Shown here one piece after another: positions 10,874-21,682 of a stretch of DNA of 64,000 bases. Numbering within the stretch: position 1 is the first letter of the stretch; each line of letters opens with the position of its first letter. Both the position numbers and the translations under genes were made by a program. The notes below the pieces were generated by a model. That model had not been told where the DNA came from, searched no databases, and saw only the letters and a list, made by a program, of their open reading frames with translations. This stretch comes from Ectothiorhodospira sp. BSL-9 (lineage in GTDB: Bacteria; Pseudomonadota; Gammaproteobacteria; Ectothiorhodospirales; Ectothiorhodospiraceae): assembly GCF_001632845.1 (NCBI RefSeq), contig NZ_CP011994.1:3234001-3298000 (forward strand). The letters are read 5' to 3'.

Positions 10874-10936
10874 GCGGCCCTGGCCGCGAAGGGACCTGCC
10901 GGCGGGCATGCCCTGTCGCCGGCAAGGCCGGTTCCC
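10874..10936. repeat. REP-like palindromic unit / bidirectional terminator
   Basis: Between the convergent hydrolase and fni genes there are two adjacent hairpins: GCGGCC (10874-10879) with GGCCGC (10882-10887), and TGCCGGCG (10897-10904) with CGCCGGCA (10917-10924), the latter flanked by GGGACC and GGTTCCC. The head GTGGGAGCGGCC resembles repeated extragenic palindromes of pseudomonads. The same 12 bases recur at about 63278-63289. Confidence 0.55.
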
Positions 10937-10973
10937 AGCATCAGAATTCACACAAAGGAGGACAGGGCTTGAT

Positions 10974-12035
10974 TCAGCGGTGGCGGTGGGTCAGGGTACC
11001 GCGCAGGGCTGATACTTCCCCGGCGCCGCTGGCAAACATGGCTACCCGCAGCTCCCTGAGCACCTGGGAAATGAAGCCATCCAGTGCCTCGGGACCCTGA
11101 GCGGCCTTGATCAGAAACGGTCTCGCCATGGCGGCCACATTCGCCCCCAGGGCCAGGGCCTTGGCTACGTCCAGCCCCGTACGAAGACCACCGCAGGCGA
11201 TCAGAGGGAGATCGGGCACCACCCGCCGGACATTGACGATACTCTCGGCGGTGGGAATCCCCCATTCACCGAAGACCTGGCCCAGGTGTCTCTCCCCCTC
11301 GCCATCGGTACACAGGGCCTCCACCCGCGCCCACGAGGTGCCGCCGGCACCCGCGCAATCCAGACCGGCCACGCCACAGGCCAGCAGCTCCCGGGTGGCG
11401 CCCTCGCTCAGCCCGAAACAGACCTCACGGGCAAACACCGGGATGCCATCAGCGGCCATATCCTCACAGAGCCGGGCCAGCCGGTCCCCCAGACCGCGAA
11501 AATCCAGATCGCCCCCCTGCACCGCCTCCTGCATGGGATTGAGATGCACGAACAGGGCATCGGCCCCGATCATCTCCACAGCCCGTCGGGCCTCGGCGGT
11601 CCCCCAGCCCTTGACCAGTTGCGCCCCGCCAATATTGGCGAAGAGCACCGCGTCCGGGGCTTCCTCCCGCAGCTGGAAATAGCGGGCACGGGACGGATCC
11701 TCGATGGCCACCCGCTGACTGCCCACACCCATGGGCAGCCCCCAACGCTGAGCAGCTGCAGCCAGGGTACGATTGAGTTCATGGGTACGCGCATCGCCGC
11801 CCGTCATGGGGGCAATCATCAAGGGGGCCCGCAGGATGCGACCGGCCAGCGAGACGGACAGGTCAATGTCGTCCAGGCACAACTCGGGCAAGGCCTGGTT
11901 GAGCAGGTCATAGCACTCAAGCCCCGTGGACTTGCGATAACCCACCGGCCCCGAGAGGCACACGTCCAGATGGCGCCCCTTGGATTCAGGATCCCGGCAA
12001 TCGTCGCCAGCGGGTTCGCGCGCTTCAAACCCCAT
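10974..12035 (-). CDS. fni: Isopentenyl-diphosphate delta-isomerase, type 2 (FMN-dependent)
   Basis: Fni interconverts isopentenyl and dimethylallyl diphosphate using reduced FMN, supplying the geranylgeranyl unit for the bacteriochlorophyll tail and carotenoids. The 353-residue barrel protein shows the family signatures PLMIAPMTGGDARTHELNRTLA, GVGSQRVAI, HLNPMQEAVQGGD, AREVCFGLS and GGLRTGLDVAKALALGA. It is the last gene of the leftward photosynthesis arm; in Rhodobacter the same position next to bchP is held by the unrelated type I enzyme idi, so this is a non-homologous replacement in context. Confidence 0.93.
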   Translation of the reverse strand: MGFEAREPAGDDCRDPESKGRHLDVCLSGPVGYRKSTGLECYDLLNQALPELCLDDIDLSVSLAGRILRAPLMIAPMTGGDARTHELNRTLAAAAQRWGLPMGVGSQRVAIEDPSRARYFQLREEAPDAVLFANIGGAQLVKGWGTAEARRAVEMIGADALFVHLNPMQEAVQGGDLDFRGLGDRLARLCEDMAADGIPVFAREVCFGLSEGATRELLACGVAGLDCAGAGGTSWARVEALCTDGEGERHLGQVFGEWGIPTAESIVNVRRVVPDLPLIACGGLRTGLDVAKALALGANVAAMARPFLIKAAQGPEALDGFISQVLRELRVAMFASGAGEVSALRGTLTHRHR

Positions 12036-12038
12036 GCA

Positions 12039-12302
12039 TCACCGTAGCCTGCGCCAGAGGTCTGCCAGATGGGCCACCAGCCCGGCGGACAACCACAAGG
12101 ATATCCAGGGCCAGTCGGCCCCGGTCAAGGCCGCCCGCAATGCCAGCAACAGGAAGCCCCCGGCCAGCAGCGTGGTCACAATCACATCCGCGGGAAGCCC
12201 GCGCCCCGTGCGACGATGCCACCAGAGGAGCAAGGCCCCCTCCAGCAGCATCACCAGCAGGATGACATCAACAATGCGACCGGTGGCGAAGAGTTCCGAC
12301 AT
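12039..12302 (-). CDS. Small membrane protein of unknown function
   Basis: This 87-residue protein has about three hydrophobic spans: ILLVMLLEGALLLWW, VIVTTLLAGGFLLLALRAAL and WISLWLSAGLVAHLADLW. It lies between bchP (18 nt) and fni (3 nt) in the same direction, so it is very probably co-transcribed with bacteriochlorophyll tail synthesis genes. I do not recognise the family. It could be a membrane partner of geranylgeranyl reductase or simply a passenger. Confidence 0.7.
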   Translation of the reverse strand: MSELFATGRIVDVILLVMLLEGALLLWWHRRTGRGLPADVIVTTLLAGGFLLLALRAALTGADWPWISLWLSAGLVAHLADLWRRLR

Positions 12303-12320
12303 GCGTGCCTGAAGGCCGGA

Positions 12321-13508
12321 TTATACCCGGGACAACCCGAGCAGATGCCCCATGTCCTTGAAGAAGATGCGGATGTGGGCAAGAGGCCTGGCCTTGACCA
12401 GCTTCTTGTACATATAGGCCTGCCAGGTGAGTTCCTGTACATCCTTGTCCTGACAGATGGCCACAAACCGTTCGCGGCGCTTGTCACTGCTGTACCAGAA
12501 GCGCTGCATGATCCCCAGGATCCAGAACACCTGCCCGTGGGCCTTCATGAAGCGCTTGCGTGCCTGCTTGAGCATGGCCGGGTTGCCGGAATCCAGGAAG
12601 GCCGCCACCGCCTCGCCAGCCAGGCGCCCGCCGAGCATGGCATAGTAGATGCCCTCGCCGGAGGCGGGTGCCACCACACCGGCGGCATCACCCGCCAGTA
12701 GCACGTCCTTGCCATTGTCCCAGCATTTCATGGGGTACAAGGGAATCGGCGCGCCCTCACGACGCAGGGTCTCGCAATCCTCCATGCCTGAAGCCTTGCG
12801 CAGATCCGCCACAGCACCCTTGAGGGAAAAGCCCTTGTGGGCCGAGCCGACGCCCACGCTCACCGTATCGCCATGGGGGAACACCCAGGCATAGAAATCC
12901 GGTGACAGCTTGCCCTGGTAGTACACATCACAACGCTCGGGATCAAACTCCGCATCGTTGGCAGTGGGACGGCTGATGATCTCGTGATAAGCGGCCACAT
13001 GGGGGATCTTGTCGGCACCGGGAACCTCCTGGCGGGCCACGTTGGAGCGGGCGCCATCGGCGCCGATCACTGCCCGGGCGCGCACACCCACCTCTTCGCC
13101 CGACTCATCCTTATAACGGACGATGGCCGTGCCATCGGTGTCACGATCAATCCGCTCATAGGTTCCGGTGCGTCGTTCGGCGCCACCCTCGACGGCCCGC
13201 TTGCGCAGCCACTCGTCGAAAGTCTTGCGGTCCACCATGCCCACGTAACCGCCCTGGATGGGCATATCCACCTTGCGGTCCTTGGGCGAGAACATGCGGG
13301 CACAGCGAATCTTGGCCACCAGCACCGACTCGGGGAGATCGAACTCGGTCATGGTCACCGGTGGGATGGCCCCACCGCAGGGCTTGATACGCCCACCACG
13401 ATCCAGCAGCAATACCTTGCGACCCGCACGGGCCTGATCGTTGGCCGCGGTCGCCCCCGCAGGGCCACCGCCCACGACAACAATATCAAAGGTCTGTGTT
13501 TCAGCCAT
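12321..13508 (-). CDS. bchP: Geranylgeranyl diphosphate/bacteriochlorophyll reductase
   Basis: BchP reduces three double bonds of the geranylgeranyl tail to phytyl, acting on the pigment or on the free diphosphate. The 395-residue flavoprotein starts with the dinucleotide fold DIVVVGGGPAGATAANDQAR, keeps PCGGAIPP near residue 45, and has VLLAGDAAGVVAPASGEGI, the FAD-ribityl motif of the family. The ATG at 13508 is preferred over 13517 because AGGTGA then lies at good spacing upstream. It follows bchG in the same direction after 304 nt, and precedes a small membrane protein and fni. Confidence 0.95.
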   Translation of the reverse strand: MAETQTFDIVVVGGGPAGATAANDQARAGRKVLLLDRGGRIKPCGGAIPPVTMTEFDLPESVLVAKIRCARMFSPKDRKVDMPIQGGYVGMVDRKTFDEWLRKRAVEGGAERRTGTYERIDRDTDGTAIVRYKDESGEEVGVRARAVIGADGARSNVARQEVPGADKIPHVAAYHEIISRPTANDAEFDPERCDVYYQGKLSPDFYAWVFPHGDTVSVGVGSAHKGFSLKGAVADLRKASGMEDCETLRREGAPIPLYPMKCWDNGKDVLLAGDAAGVVAPASGEGIYYAMLGGRLAGEAVAAFLDSGNPAMLKQARKRFMKAHGQVFWILGIMQRFWYSSDKRRERFVAICQDKDVQELTWQAYMYKKLVKARPLAHIRIFFKDMGHLLGLSRV

Positions 13509-13812
13509 TACATTCACCTGTTCCGGTTGCCGCGACGCCCAGGGTCACCCAGGGTCGCCGCAGGGAAGAGCGCGCCCCGGGGAGCGCCACGATTTATACC
13601 CGCGCGAAAGGGTATCAGGGACGGGATCAAGGAAAGATGATCAAGGACATGTGGCCCATGCGCCAGGCCAGGTTGCCGGGCCCTAATGGACGAACGGTCG
13701 TCCGGGAAGACGGGCATGGCCCTTGAGAAACTGGGGCGCGTGACCTGGGAATACGGGGCAAGGACCGGGAACGGCGCCTGGATCAAGCTCCGTTCGCCTG
13801 CCCCATGGGTGC
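13509..13812. other. Intergenic region between bchG and bchP
   Basis: I see no convincing gene in these 304 bases. Open frames here have no family features. In several purple bacteria a pucC-like gene lies between bchG and bchP; none is present. A short tandem CCAGGGTC duplication occurs near 13539-13555. Confidence 0.5.
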
Positions 13813-14697
13813 TCACGACGCCATCAGGTCCATGCTGCCCAGGGCGAATGCGGTCACCATCATGCCACTGACGTAGAGCGTGATCCCCGTGGCGTTATAC
13901 CACGGCGCCAGTTCCTTGGGCCGCTTGAGCAGACGCACCATCAGGGCGATCTGGACCACCAGCAACACCGTCACGGCGGCGGCGTAGATGGGAGCCCCCC
14001 AGAACAGCAGCAAGGCAACCACGAACAACTGAGGGATGGCCATCACCCAGCAGGCCAGCTTGGCGGCGCGATCCACCCCCAGCTTGACCGGCAACGAACC
14101 CAGGCCCATCTGCCGATCGCCTTCCACTGATTTGAAGTCGTTAAGGGTCATGATGCCGTGGGCGCCGATGCTGTAAAGGAGGGCCACGGCAATGATGCGC
14201 CAGTCGGGGAAGACGCCTGCCATGACCACGACACCCGTGAACCAGGGCACGCCTTCGTAGCAGATGGCCACGGCGGAATTACCCCACCAGCCATTACGCT
14301 TGAGGCGGGTCGGCGGGGCGCTGTAGGCCCAGGCCAGGATCAGACCAAAGACGGCCGCGAGGAAGCCCCAGACACCCAGCACGGTAGCCAGAGCCAGCGA
14401 GGCCAGCGTCCAGATGATGGCGAGCCAAAGCCCCCATTGACCCGGGATACGCCCGGAGGGGATCGGTCGGTGGGGCTCGTTGATGGCATCCACGTGCCGA
14501 TCAAACCAGTCATTCACCACCTGACTGGTACCGCAGATCAGCGGGCCAGCCAGCATGACACCGACAATGATCAGGACCCATCGTTCTCCCAGCGCCACAC
14601 CGGCGGAGACCACGCCGCAGGCGTAGGCCCACATGGGCGGAAACCAGGTGACCGGGTGAGTGACTTCGAGAATGGCACGGGGCTGAGGGAGCGACAT
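13813..14697 (-). CDS. bchG: Bacteriochlorophyll synthase (geranylgeranyl transferase)
   Basis: BchG esterifies bacteriochlorophyllide with geranylgeranyl diphosphate, the step before BchP. The 294-residue UbiA-type prenyltransferase has the two Asp-rich motifs NDWFDRHVDAINEPHRP and NDFKSVEGDRQMG and about eight membrane spans. The ATG at 14697 matches the usual N-terminus (PRAILEVTHPVTWFPPMWAY). No ribosome-binding site precedes it; a promoter-like sequence lies only 10 bases upstream, so the transcript may be nearly leaderless. An in-frame TTG at 14733 is the alternative start. Confidence 0.95.
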   Translation of the reverse strand: MSLPQPRAILEVTHPVTWFPPMWAYACGVVSAGVALGERWVLIIVGVMLAGPLICGTSQVVNDWFDRHVDAINEPHRPIPSGRIPGQWGLWLAIIWTLASLALATVLGVWGFLAAVFGLILAWAYSAPPTRLKRNGWWGNSAVAICYEGVPWFTGVVVMAGVFPDWRIIAVALLYSIGAHGIMTLNDFKSVEGDRQMGLGSLPVKLGVDRAAKLACWVMAIPQLFVVALLLFWGAPIYAAAVTVLLVVQIALMVRLLKRPKELAPWYNATGITLYVSGMMVTAFALGSMDLMAS

Positions 14698-14706
14698 GGC
14701 GGCTAA

Positions 14707-14733
14707 ATTATACGCGCCCCCCCCTTTCGTCAA
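14707..14733 (-). promoter_or_regulatory. Candidate bchG promoter with G8 spacer
   Basis: On the minus strand TTGACG (14733-14728) and a perfect TATAAT (14712-14707) are 15 bases apart. The spacer contains a run of eight G (14724-14717). The predicted start point is within a few bases of the bchG ATG. A short hairpin CTTGAC-GGAG-GTCAAG (14807-14822) just after the ppsR stop may separate the two units. Confidence 0.5.
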
Positions 14734-14824
14734 GCACCATTTACACCCCGAGGAGGCACTATAAGTAATGTCAGATAGACGCCACGGGAAAGGCGTTGCA
14801 AGGCATCTTGACGGAGGTCAAGTT

Positions 14825-16258
14825 TCAGAGCTTTTCTTCGTTCTCGTGCGCCAGATGACCCAACCCATACCGGCGCAATTTCACGTAGAAACTCTGCCGG
14901 CTCAGTCCCAGCATTTCCGCCGCCGAGGCCCGGTTGTCGTTGGTCAGTTCCAGGGCCGCCTCAATGCACAGGCGCTCGATCATGTCGGTGCTCTCGCGCA
15001 CCAGGTCCTTGAGGGGCACCCGGCCCACCAGCTCGGTGAGTTGTTCCACTGAGCGCGGACCATCCCGATTCACCATGGTCTCGCGAGCCAGGCGCGCGCC
15101 CACGTTGCGAATGGTAAAGCCCAGACAGGGCTCTTCCAGGCCGAGTACCGCCACTGCAGAGATCTCCACCTCGGAGGCAGACCCGTATTCACCGCGCAGG
15201 GCGGTGGCAAACAACCTCACTGCGCCGTGCTCACGCAGGTTGCCGATGAGCACCCCCAGGTCCACGCCCGGCCTCCCGAGCCAGCGGCCCAGGGACTCCC
15301 CACGGGCCTGCTCCTCGGTGGGCAGTTGCGCCATTTCGAGGAAGGCCGGGTTGGCACTGAGAATGCGACCGCTCATGTCGGTGACAACGAAGCCATCCGG
15401 GGCCCGCTCCACCATCTGGAGCACACGGGACGCGCTCTGCGGCCCCACGGAGGCCAAGGCCTCGGAACGAGGACAGCGTAGGCGTACAAGGAAATGCGAG
15501 GCGTTATCCTGGCGGAACAAGGAGGAGGAGATGATGAATTCCTGCTCGCCACCCAACGAGTGGACCAGGACATCCTCGGCCCTACCGGTGGCACGCACGG
15601 TTGCCAGCATATCCTGAACCACCTGCGTATTTTCCAGGTCGAAGCCCTCCGGGAAGACCCGGCCGACCAGTTTATGGGGCGCATCCCCCAGGAGCTCTCC
15701 CGCCGCAGGATTGGCTTCCACCACCTTGTGGGTGGCCGCATCCATGATCAGCACTGCCTCGGAAGACACCTGAAACAGCAGGCGATAGCGGGTTTCGGCG
15801 TGACGCAGGCGCGCATACTCCCGCTCCATGGACTGCTGCGCCTCCACGAGGCGGCGCTGCAGCGCCGCCACGCCTCGCAGATCCCGCCCCATGGCCACCA
15901 CGCGCCCGCCCTCCCCCACCTGAATGGCAGAGTACATGACCGGTACGTCATGACCACGACTGGAGGGATGATTGACCTGGCGCCAGCGCACATTGGCCGG
16001 CGAGGAGGCATCGCGAAGCAGGGCCTCGATCTTGCCCCGACTCTCCACAGTGACCGTATCCACCCACGGCTTGCCCACCCACTGCCCGTACCCCTCCATG
16101 GTGAGGTCGTCACTTCCCAGGGCCAAATCCCGGATGACCCCCGTCTCGTCGAGCACCAGGGACACATCGGCCGCCGTAGCCACCAGGGAGGCGACTTCGT
16201 CGGGCTCCAGATCCCCGAGCACCTGCTTTGGGGCTTTGAACGGCTTCACGAGCTCCAC
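14825..16258 (-). CDS. ppsR: Photosynthesis gene repressor PpsR/CrtJ
   Basis: PpsR is a redox-responsive DNA-binding repressor of bch, crt and puc genes in purple bacteria. The protein of roughly 477 residues has an N-terminal region (VASLVATAADVSLVLDETG), two recognisable PAS domains (around YRLLFQVSSEAVLIMDAATH and VLQMVERAPDGFVVTDMSGR), and a C-terminal Fis-type helix-turn-helix (NRASAAEMLGLSRQSFYVKL). No ATG precedes the conserved part after the ppaA stop; GTG at 16258 or 16249 are the best starts. The single Cys in the segment EEPCLGFTIR is the position class implicated in redox control in relatives, but I cannot align it here. It is 31 nt downstream of ppaA. Confidence 0.92.
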   Translation of the reverse strand: MELVKPFKAPKQVLGDLEPDEVASLVATAADVSLVLDETGVIRDLALGSDDLTMEGYGQWVGKPWVDTVTVESRGKIEALLRDASSPANVRWRQVNHPSSRGHDVPVMYSAIQVGEGGRVVAMGRDLRGVAALQRRLVEAQQSMEREYARLRHAETRYRLLFQVSSEAVLIMDAATHKVVEANPAAGELLGDAPHKLVGRVFPEGFDLENTQVVQDMLATVRATGRAEDVLVHSLGGEQEFIISSSLFRQDNASHFLVRLRCPRSEALASVGPQSASRVLQMVERAPDGFVVTDMSGRILSANPAFLEMAQLPTEEQARGESLGRWLGRPGVDLGVLIGNLREHGAVRLFATALRGEYGSASEVEISAVAVLGLEEPCLGFTIRNVGARLARETMVNRDGPRSVEQLTELVGRVPLKDLVRESTDMIERLCIEAALELTNDNRASAAEMLGLSRQSFYVKLRRYGLGHLAHENEEKL

Positions 16259-16289
16259 GCTTATCGGTTTCAAATCCTGGTTGAAAACA

Positions 16290-17276
16290 TCACATCGGGC
16301 CGAGGCCTTGCGGGAAGCAACCCGCGCGTCGCGCGAGCATCGCCTCTGCCCGCCGCACTGCGGAGGCACCATCGGGGGCCGTTTCATCTGCACCGACCAC
16401 TGAAACCAGTTGAGGGTTCTCGGTAAACACACGCCCCCCAACGATGATCCCTACGGAGGCATTGCGGGAAACGCGCCGCACCCCGCGTATGGTGGAGGTG
16501 ACCTTATCGAGCAAGGTCTGACAGCTGACCGAAAGAGCCACCACGTCAAACCATTCCTGGCGCACCAGATGGTTCAGATCCCGCGTGGACAGGGATGGGT
16601 CACACGTCACATCCCAGCCCTCCCGACGGAAGAATTCGGAAATCATCATCAACCCGAAGGTGTGCTGCTCTCCGGGGATGGGAGACATGAGAATGCGCTT
16701 GCCACCCGATTGTTGCAGGGCCAGTTCCCCTTCAAAGGCACCCCCCAACTCCCGGAGGACATGCTGCAGGCGGCATAGCCCCACCGTCACTTCGGTGAAA
16801 TCGGCCTGATCCTCTTCCCACAACTCGCCCAGCCGCTTGGCGGTAGGGGCCAGCAGGTGAACGAACACACTTTCAAGTGCTGTCCCCTGCGCCCTCAGGG
16901 TTTCCACATAAGCAAGCGCCGCGGCAGCATCATGCTCGATCACCATCCGCGAAAACTCTTCCACCACCGGCGCGCCAATGGGCACCGCCTCGGTATGCGC
17001 GCCCCCCGAGGGAGCGCCCTGGGTCGTGGTGCCCTGGGTCCGCCCTTCCGAGCGATGCGCCATCATCAGGCGTGGAATGATCTCGCCCTCGATCACATGG
17101 GACAGTTCCTTGCGCATGGACTCGGGGCACATTCGGTGGGTGCCGGGCACCGGCGACCGAGAGGCCCCATCCGCTCCTGCGTCACGCCGAGTCGTAGCGT
17201 TTCGGTCGGCCTCCCGTCCCGGGTTCGGCGTGGACTCCCCACCCTCGCGACCAAGCTGACGTCTCGCAGTGACCAT
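16290..17276 (-). CDS. ppaA: Cobalamin-binding antirepressor PpaA/AerR
   Basis: PpaA/AerR binds a cobalamin and antagonises PpsR. The 328-residue protein has a low-complexity N-terminal third, a helical cap (AKRLGELWEEDQADFTEVTVGLCRLQ) and a B12-binding Rossmann domain with SPIPGEQHTFGLMMISEFFR, where the His is the expected cobalt ligand, and the closing VGIIVGGRVFTENP. The ATG at 17276 has GGGAG a few bases upstream. It is immediately upstream of ppsR and divergent from bchF, the classic arrangement of light and oxygen control genes. Confidence 0.9.
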   Translation of the reverse strand: MVTARRQLGREGGESTPNPGREADRNATTRRDAGADGASRSPVPGTHRMCPESMRKELSHVIEGEIIPRLMMAHRSEGRTQGTTTQGAPSGGAHTEAVPIGAPVVEEFSRMVIEHDAAAALAYVETLRAQGTALESVFVHLLAPTAKRLGELWEEDQADFTEVTVGLCRLQHVLRELGGAFEGELALQQSGGKRILMSPIPGEQHTFGLMMISEFFRREGWDVTCDPSLSTRDLNHLVRQEWFDVVALSVSCQTLLDKVTSTIRGVRRVSRNASVGIIVGGRVFTENPQLVSVVGADETAPDGASAVRRAEAMLARRAGCFPQGLGPM

Positions 17277-17528
17277 ACATCTCCCCCAAAGGCTGAAAGC
17301 GGACCGCCTGAAACGACGCGGTCCTCCCACCTACCCGGAAAACCCAACCGCTAGTCCGGACATCATCAACGGAGGCAGTTTAGCAGGCCTGCGGACGTTT
17401 TCACCTACGAAAATCATGGTTAGGACATTCGGGATTGTCAACCAATCCTTACGTCCAGCTTGATTGACAAAGCCGGGGGGCTTGTACAAACTCAGCGCAC
17501 CACGTTGAGTTGACTGGAGAAATACCCG
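17277..17528. promoter_or_regulatory. Divergent ppaA / bchF control region
   Basis: The 252-nt spacer holds a widely spaced inverted pair TTGTCAA (17435-17441) and TTGACAA (17464-17470). The second overlaps a -35-like TTGACA facing bchF, with a weak TACAAA at 17485. TGT-N12-ACG at 17436-17453 is one base off the PpsR consensus TGT-N12-ACA. These are candidate PpsR/RNA polymerase sites, not proven. Confidence 0.45.
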
Positions 17529-19345
<1,817 letters not shown>

Positions 19346-19349
19346 TTTC

Positions 19350-20939
19350 GTGCAACTGACGGTATGGACCTATGAAGGGCCACCCCACGTGGGCGCCATG
19401 CGCGTGGCCACCGGCATGGAACGTCTGCACTATGTCCTGCATGCCCCCCAGGGGGACACCTATGCGGACCTGCTGTTCACCATGATCGAGCGGCGCAATC
19501 AGCGCCCCCCGGTGACCTACACCACATTCCAGGCCCGTGATCTGGGTCAGGATACGGCGGAGTTGTTCCGCAACACCGCCATCGAGGCCTACGAGCGCTT
19601 CAAGCCTCAGGCCTTGCTGGTGGGGTCGTCCTGCACCGCCGAACTGATCCAGGACGACCCGGGCGGCCTGTCGCAGACTCTCGGCCTGCCGGTACCCGCC
19701 ATCCCCCTGGAACTGCCCTCCTATTCGCGCAAGGAAAACTGGGGCGCCTCTGAAACCTTTTATCAATTGGTGCGCTCACTGGCTGGCAATGCGGACACCC
19801 GCCCCGCGGATGATGCCGGTTCCCGTCGACCCCGGTGCAACCTGCTCGGCCCCACGGCCCTGGGTTTTCGCCATCGGGACGACATCCAGGAAATCACCCA
19901 GCTACTGGACAGCCTGGGCATTGACGTTCACGTGACCGCTCCCATGGGTTCCACCCCGGCCGATATCGCCCGCCTGGGCGAGGCCGACTTCAACGTGGTG
20001 CTGTATCCGGAAATCGCCCAGACCACCGCCAAATGGCTTGAGCGGACCTTCAAGCAGCCCTACACGCGCGTGATCCCCATCGGCGTGGGCGCCACCCGGG
20101 AGTTCATTCAGGAGGTCGCCGGGATCGCCCAGGTGGATCCTGGTCCGGCCCTGGAGAACGCCCAGTCGCGCCTGCCCTGGTACTCTCGCTCGGTGGACTC
20201 CAACTACCTGACCGGAAAACGCGTCTTCATTTTCGGCGACGCCACCCACGCCGTAGCCGCCGCCCGTGTGGCCACTGAAGAGTTCGGCTTCAAGGTGGTA
20301 GGCCTTGGCACCTACAGCCGCGAGTTCGCCCGCGAGGTACGCGAGGCCGCCAAGCTCTACGATGTGACGCCGCTCATTACTGACGACTATCTCGAAGTGG
20401 AAGCCCAGGTGGCAGAGTTGCAACCCGAACTCGTGCTCGGCACCCAGATGGAGCGACACATCTCCAAACGTCTGGGCGTGGGCTGCGCCGTGATCTCCGC
20501 CCCGGTACACGTGCAGGATTTCCCGGCCCGCTACGCCCCGCAGATGGGATTTGGTGGCGCCAACGTCCTGTTCGACACCTGGGTCCACCCGCTGATGATG
20601 GGCCTGGAGGAGCACCTGCTGGGCATGTTCCGGGAAGACTTTGAATTCCATGCCGAGGCGGCCCCCTCACACCTGGGCGGCACCGGAACAACCGAGCGTC
20701 GCGTGGCGGCTGCTCCGGCGGAAGCACAACCAGAAGCCATGGCGACCGACGCTGCCCCCGAGCCCGTCCAGGACGGTGAGCCCGTGTGGTCGGCCGATGC
20801 CGAGAAGGAGCTTCGCAAGATCCCCTTCTTCGTGCGCGGCAAGGCCCGTCGCAACACCGAACGCTTTGCCAAGGAAAAGGGTCTCCACGAGATCTCCATC
20901 GACACGCTGTATGACGCCAAGGCCCACTTCGGGCGCTGA
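19350..20939 (+). CDS. bchB: Light-independent protochlorophyllide reductase subunit B
   Basis: BchB is the second subunit of the nitrogenase-like protochlorophyllide reductase. The 529-residue protein starts with GTG at 19350 and reads [20 protein letters not shown]; Asp36 in [13 protein letters not shown] is the unusual aspartate ligand of the shared 4Fe-4S cluster. A variable Ala/Glu/Pro-rich linker (about residues 440-480) leads to the C-terminal light-independent reductase domain [20 protein letters not shown]. In many purple bacteria bchH and bchL follow; here bchM follows after 29 nt. Confidence 0.96.
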   Translation: MQLTVWTYEGPPHVGAMRVATGMERLHYVLHAPQGDTYADLLFTMIERRNQRPPVTYTTFQARDLGQDTAELFRNTAIEAYERFKPQALLVGSSCTAELIQDDPGGLSQTLGLPVPAIPLELPSYSRKENWGASETFYQLVRSLAGNADTRPADDAGSRRPRCNLLGPTALGFRHRDDIQEITQLLDSLGIDVHVTAPMGSTPADIARLGEADFNVVLYPEIAQTTAKWLERTFKQPYTRVIPIGVGATREFIQEVAGIAQVDPGPALENAQSRLPWYSRSVDSNYLTGKRVFIFGDATHAVAAARVATEEFGFKVVGLGTYSREFAREVREAAKLYDVTPLITDDYLEVEAQVAELQPELVLGTQMERHISKRLGVGCAVISAPVHVQDFPARYAPQMGFGGANVLFDTWVHPLMMGLEEHLLGMFREDFEFHAEAAPSHLGGTGTTERRVAAAPAEAQPEAMATDAAPEPVQDGEPVWSADAEKELRKIPFFVRGKARRNTERFAKEKGLHEISIDTLYDAKAHFGR

Positions 20940-20968
20940 TGCGTTAGCCAAGCCAACGGATTCCACTG

Positions 20969-21682
20969 ATGCCAACGCCCTCTTATCAAAAACGCCGGGG
21001 TCAGCTCGAGACCTACTTCGACCGCACCGCGGTGGATGCCTGGAAAAAGCTGACCTCCGACACCCCCGTCGGTCGCGTGCGTGCCACCGTGCGCGCCGGG
21101 CGCGAAGAGATGCGCCAAAACCTGCTGGACTGGCTGCCCGACGACCTCAGCGGCAAGTGGCTGCTCGATGCCGGTTGCGGTACCGGCATGCTCTCCGTGG
21201 CCGCCGCCCAGCGCGGCGCCCAGGTTGTGGCCATTGACCTGGCCGGCAACCTGGTGGACATGGCCCGTGAGCGGGCCGAGGCAGAGGACCTGGGCGAAGG
21301 ACGAATCGACTTCCGCGTAGGTGATTTCCTCAATCCTGAACTGGGTGAATTCGACTATGTGGTGGCCATGGATTCCTTCATCCATTACAAGGCCCATGAC
21401 ATTGTGGGCGTGCTGGCCGGTCTTACCAGCCGCACCCATGCCGCCATCCTGTTCACCTTCGCCCCTCGCACCCCGGCCCTGTCGGTCATGCACGCCGTGG
21501 GCAAGCTGTTCCCCAAGAGCGACCGTTCCCCGGCCATCGAGCCGGTGGCCGAGAAAAAGTTGCTGCGCCTGATTGGGGAAGAACCCTCCCTGGACGAGTG
21601 GCGTGCGGAGCGTACCCGACGAATCTCACGGGGCTTTTATACCTCACAGGCCCTCGAGCTCAAGCGAGGATCTTCGGCCTGA
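20969..21682 (+). CDS. bchM: Magnesium-protoporphyrin IX O-methyltransferase
   Basis: BchM methylates the C13 propionate of Mg-protoporphyrin IX with S-adenosylmethionine. The 237-residue protein begins with RRGQLETYFDRTAVDAWKKL, a family hallmark, and has the SAM motif LLDAGCGTGMLSVAAAQRGA and the later DYVVAMDSFIHY and FTFAPRTPALSVMHAVGKLF. It comes straight after bchB, although its substrate is made by the BchHID chelatase whose H subunit gene is missing from this position. Confidence 0.95.
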   Translation: MPTPSYQKRRGQLETYFDRTAVDAWKKLTSDTPVGRVRATVRAGREEMRQNLLDWLPDDLSGKWLLDAGCGTGMLSVAAAQRGAQVVAIDLAGNLVDMARERAEAEDLGEGRIDFRVGDFLNPELGEFDYVVAMDSFIHYKAHDIVGVLAGLTSRTHAAILFTFAPRTPALSVMHAVGKLFPKSDRSPAIEPVAEKKLLRLIGEEPSLDEWRAERTRRISRGFYTSQALELKRGSSA

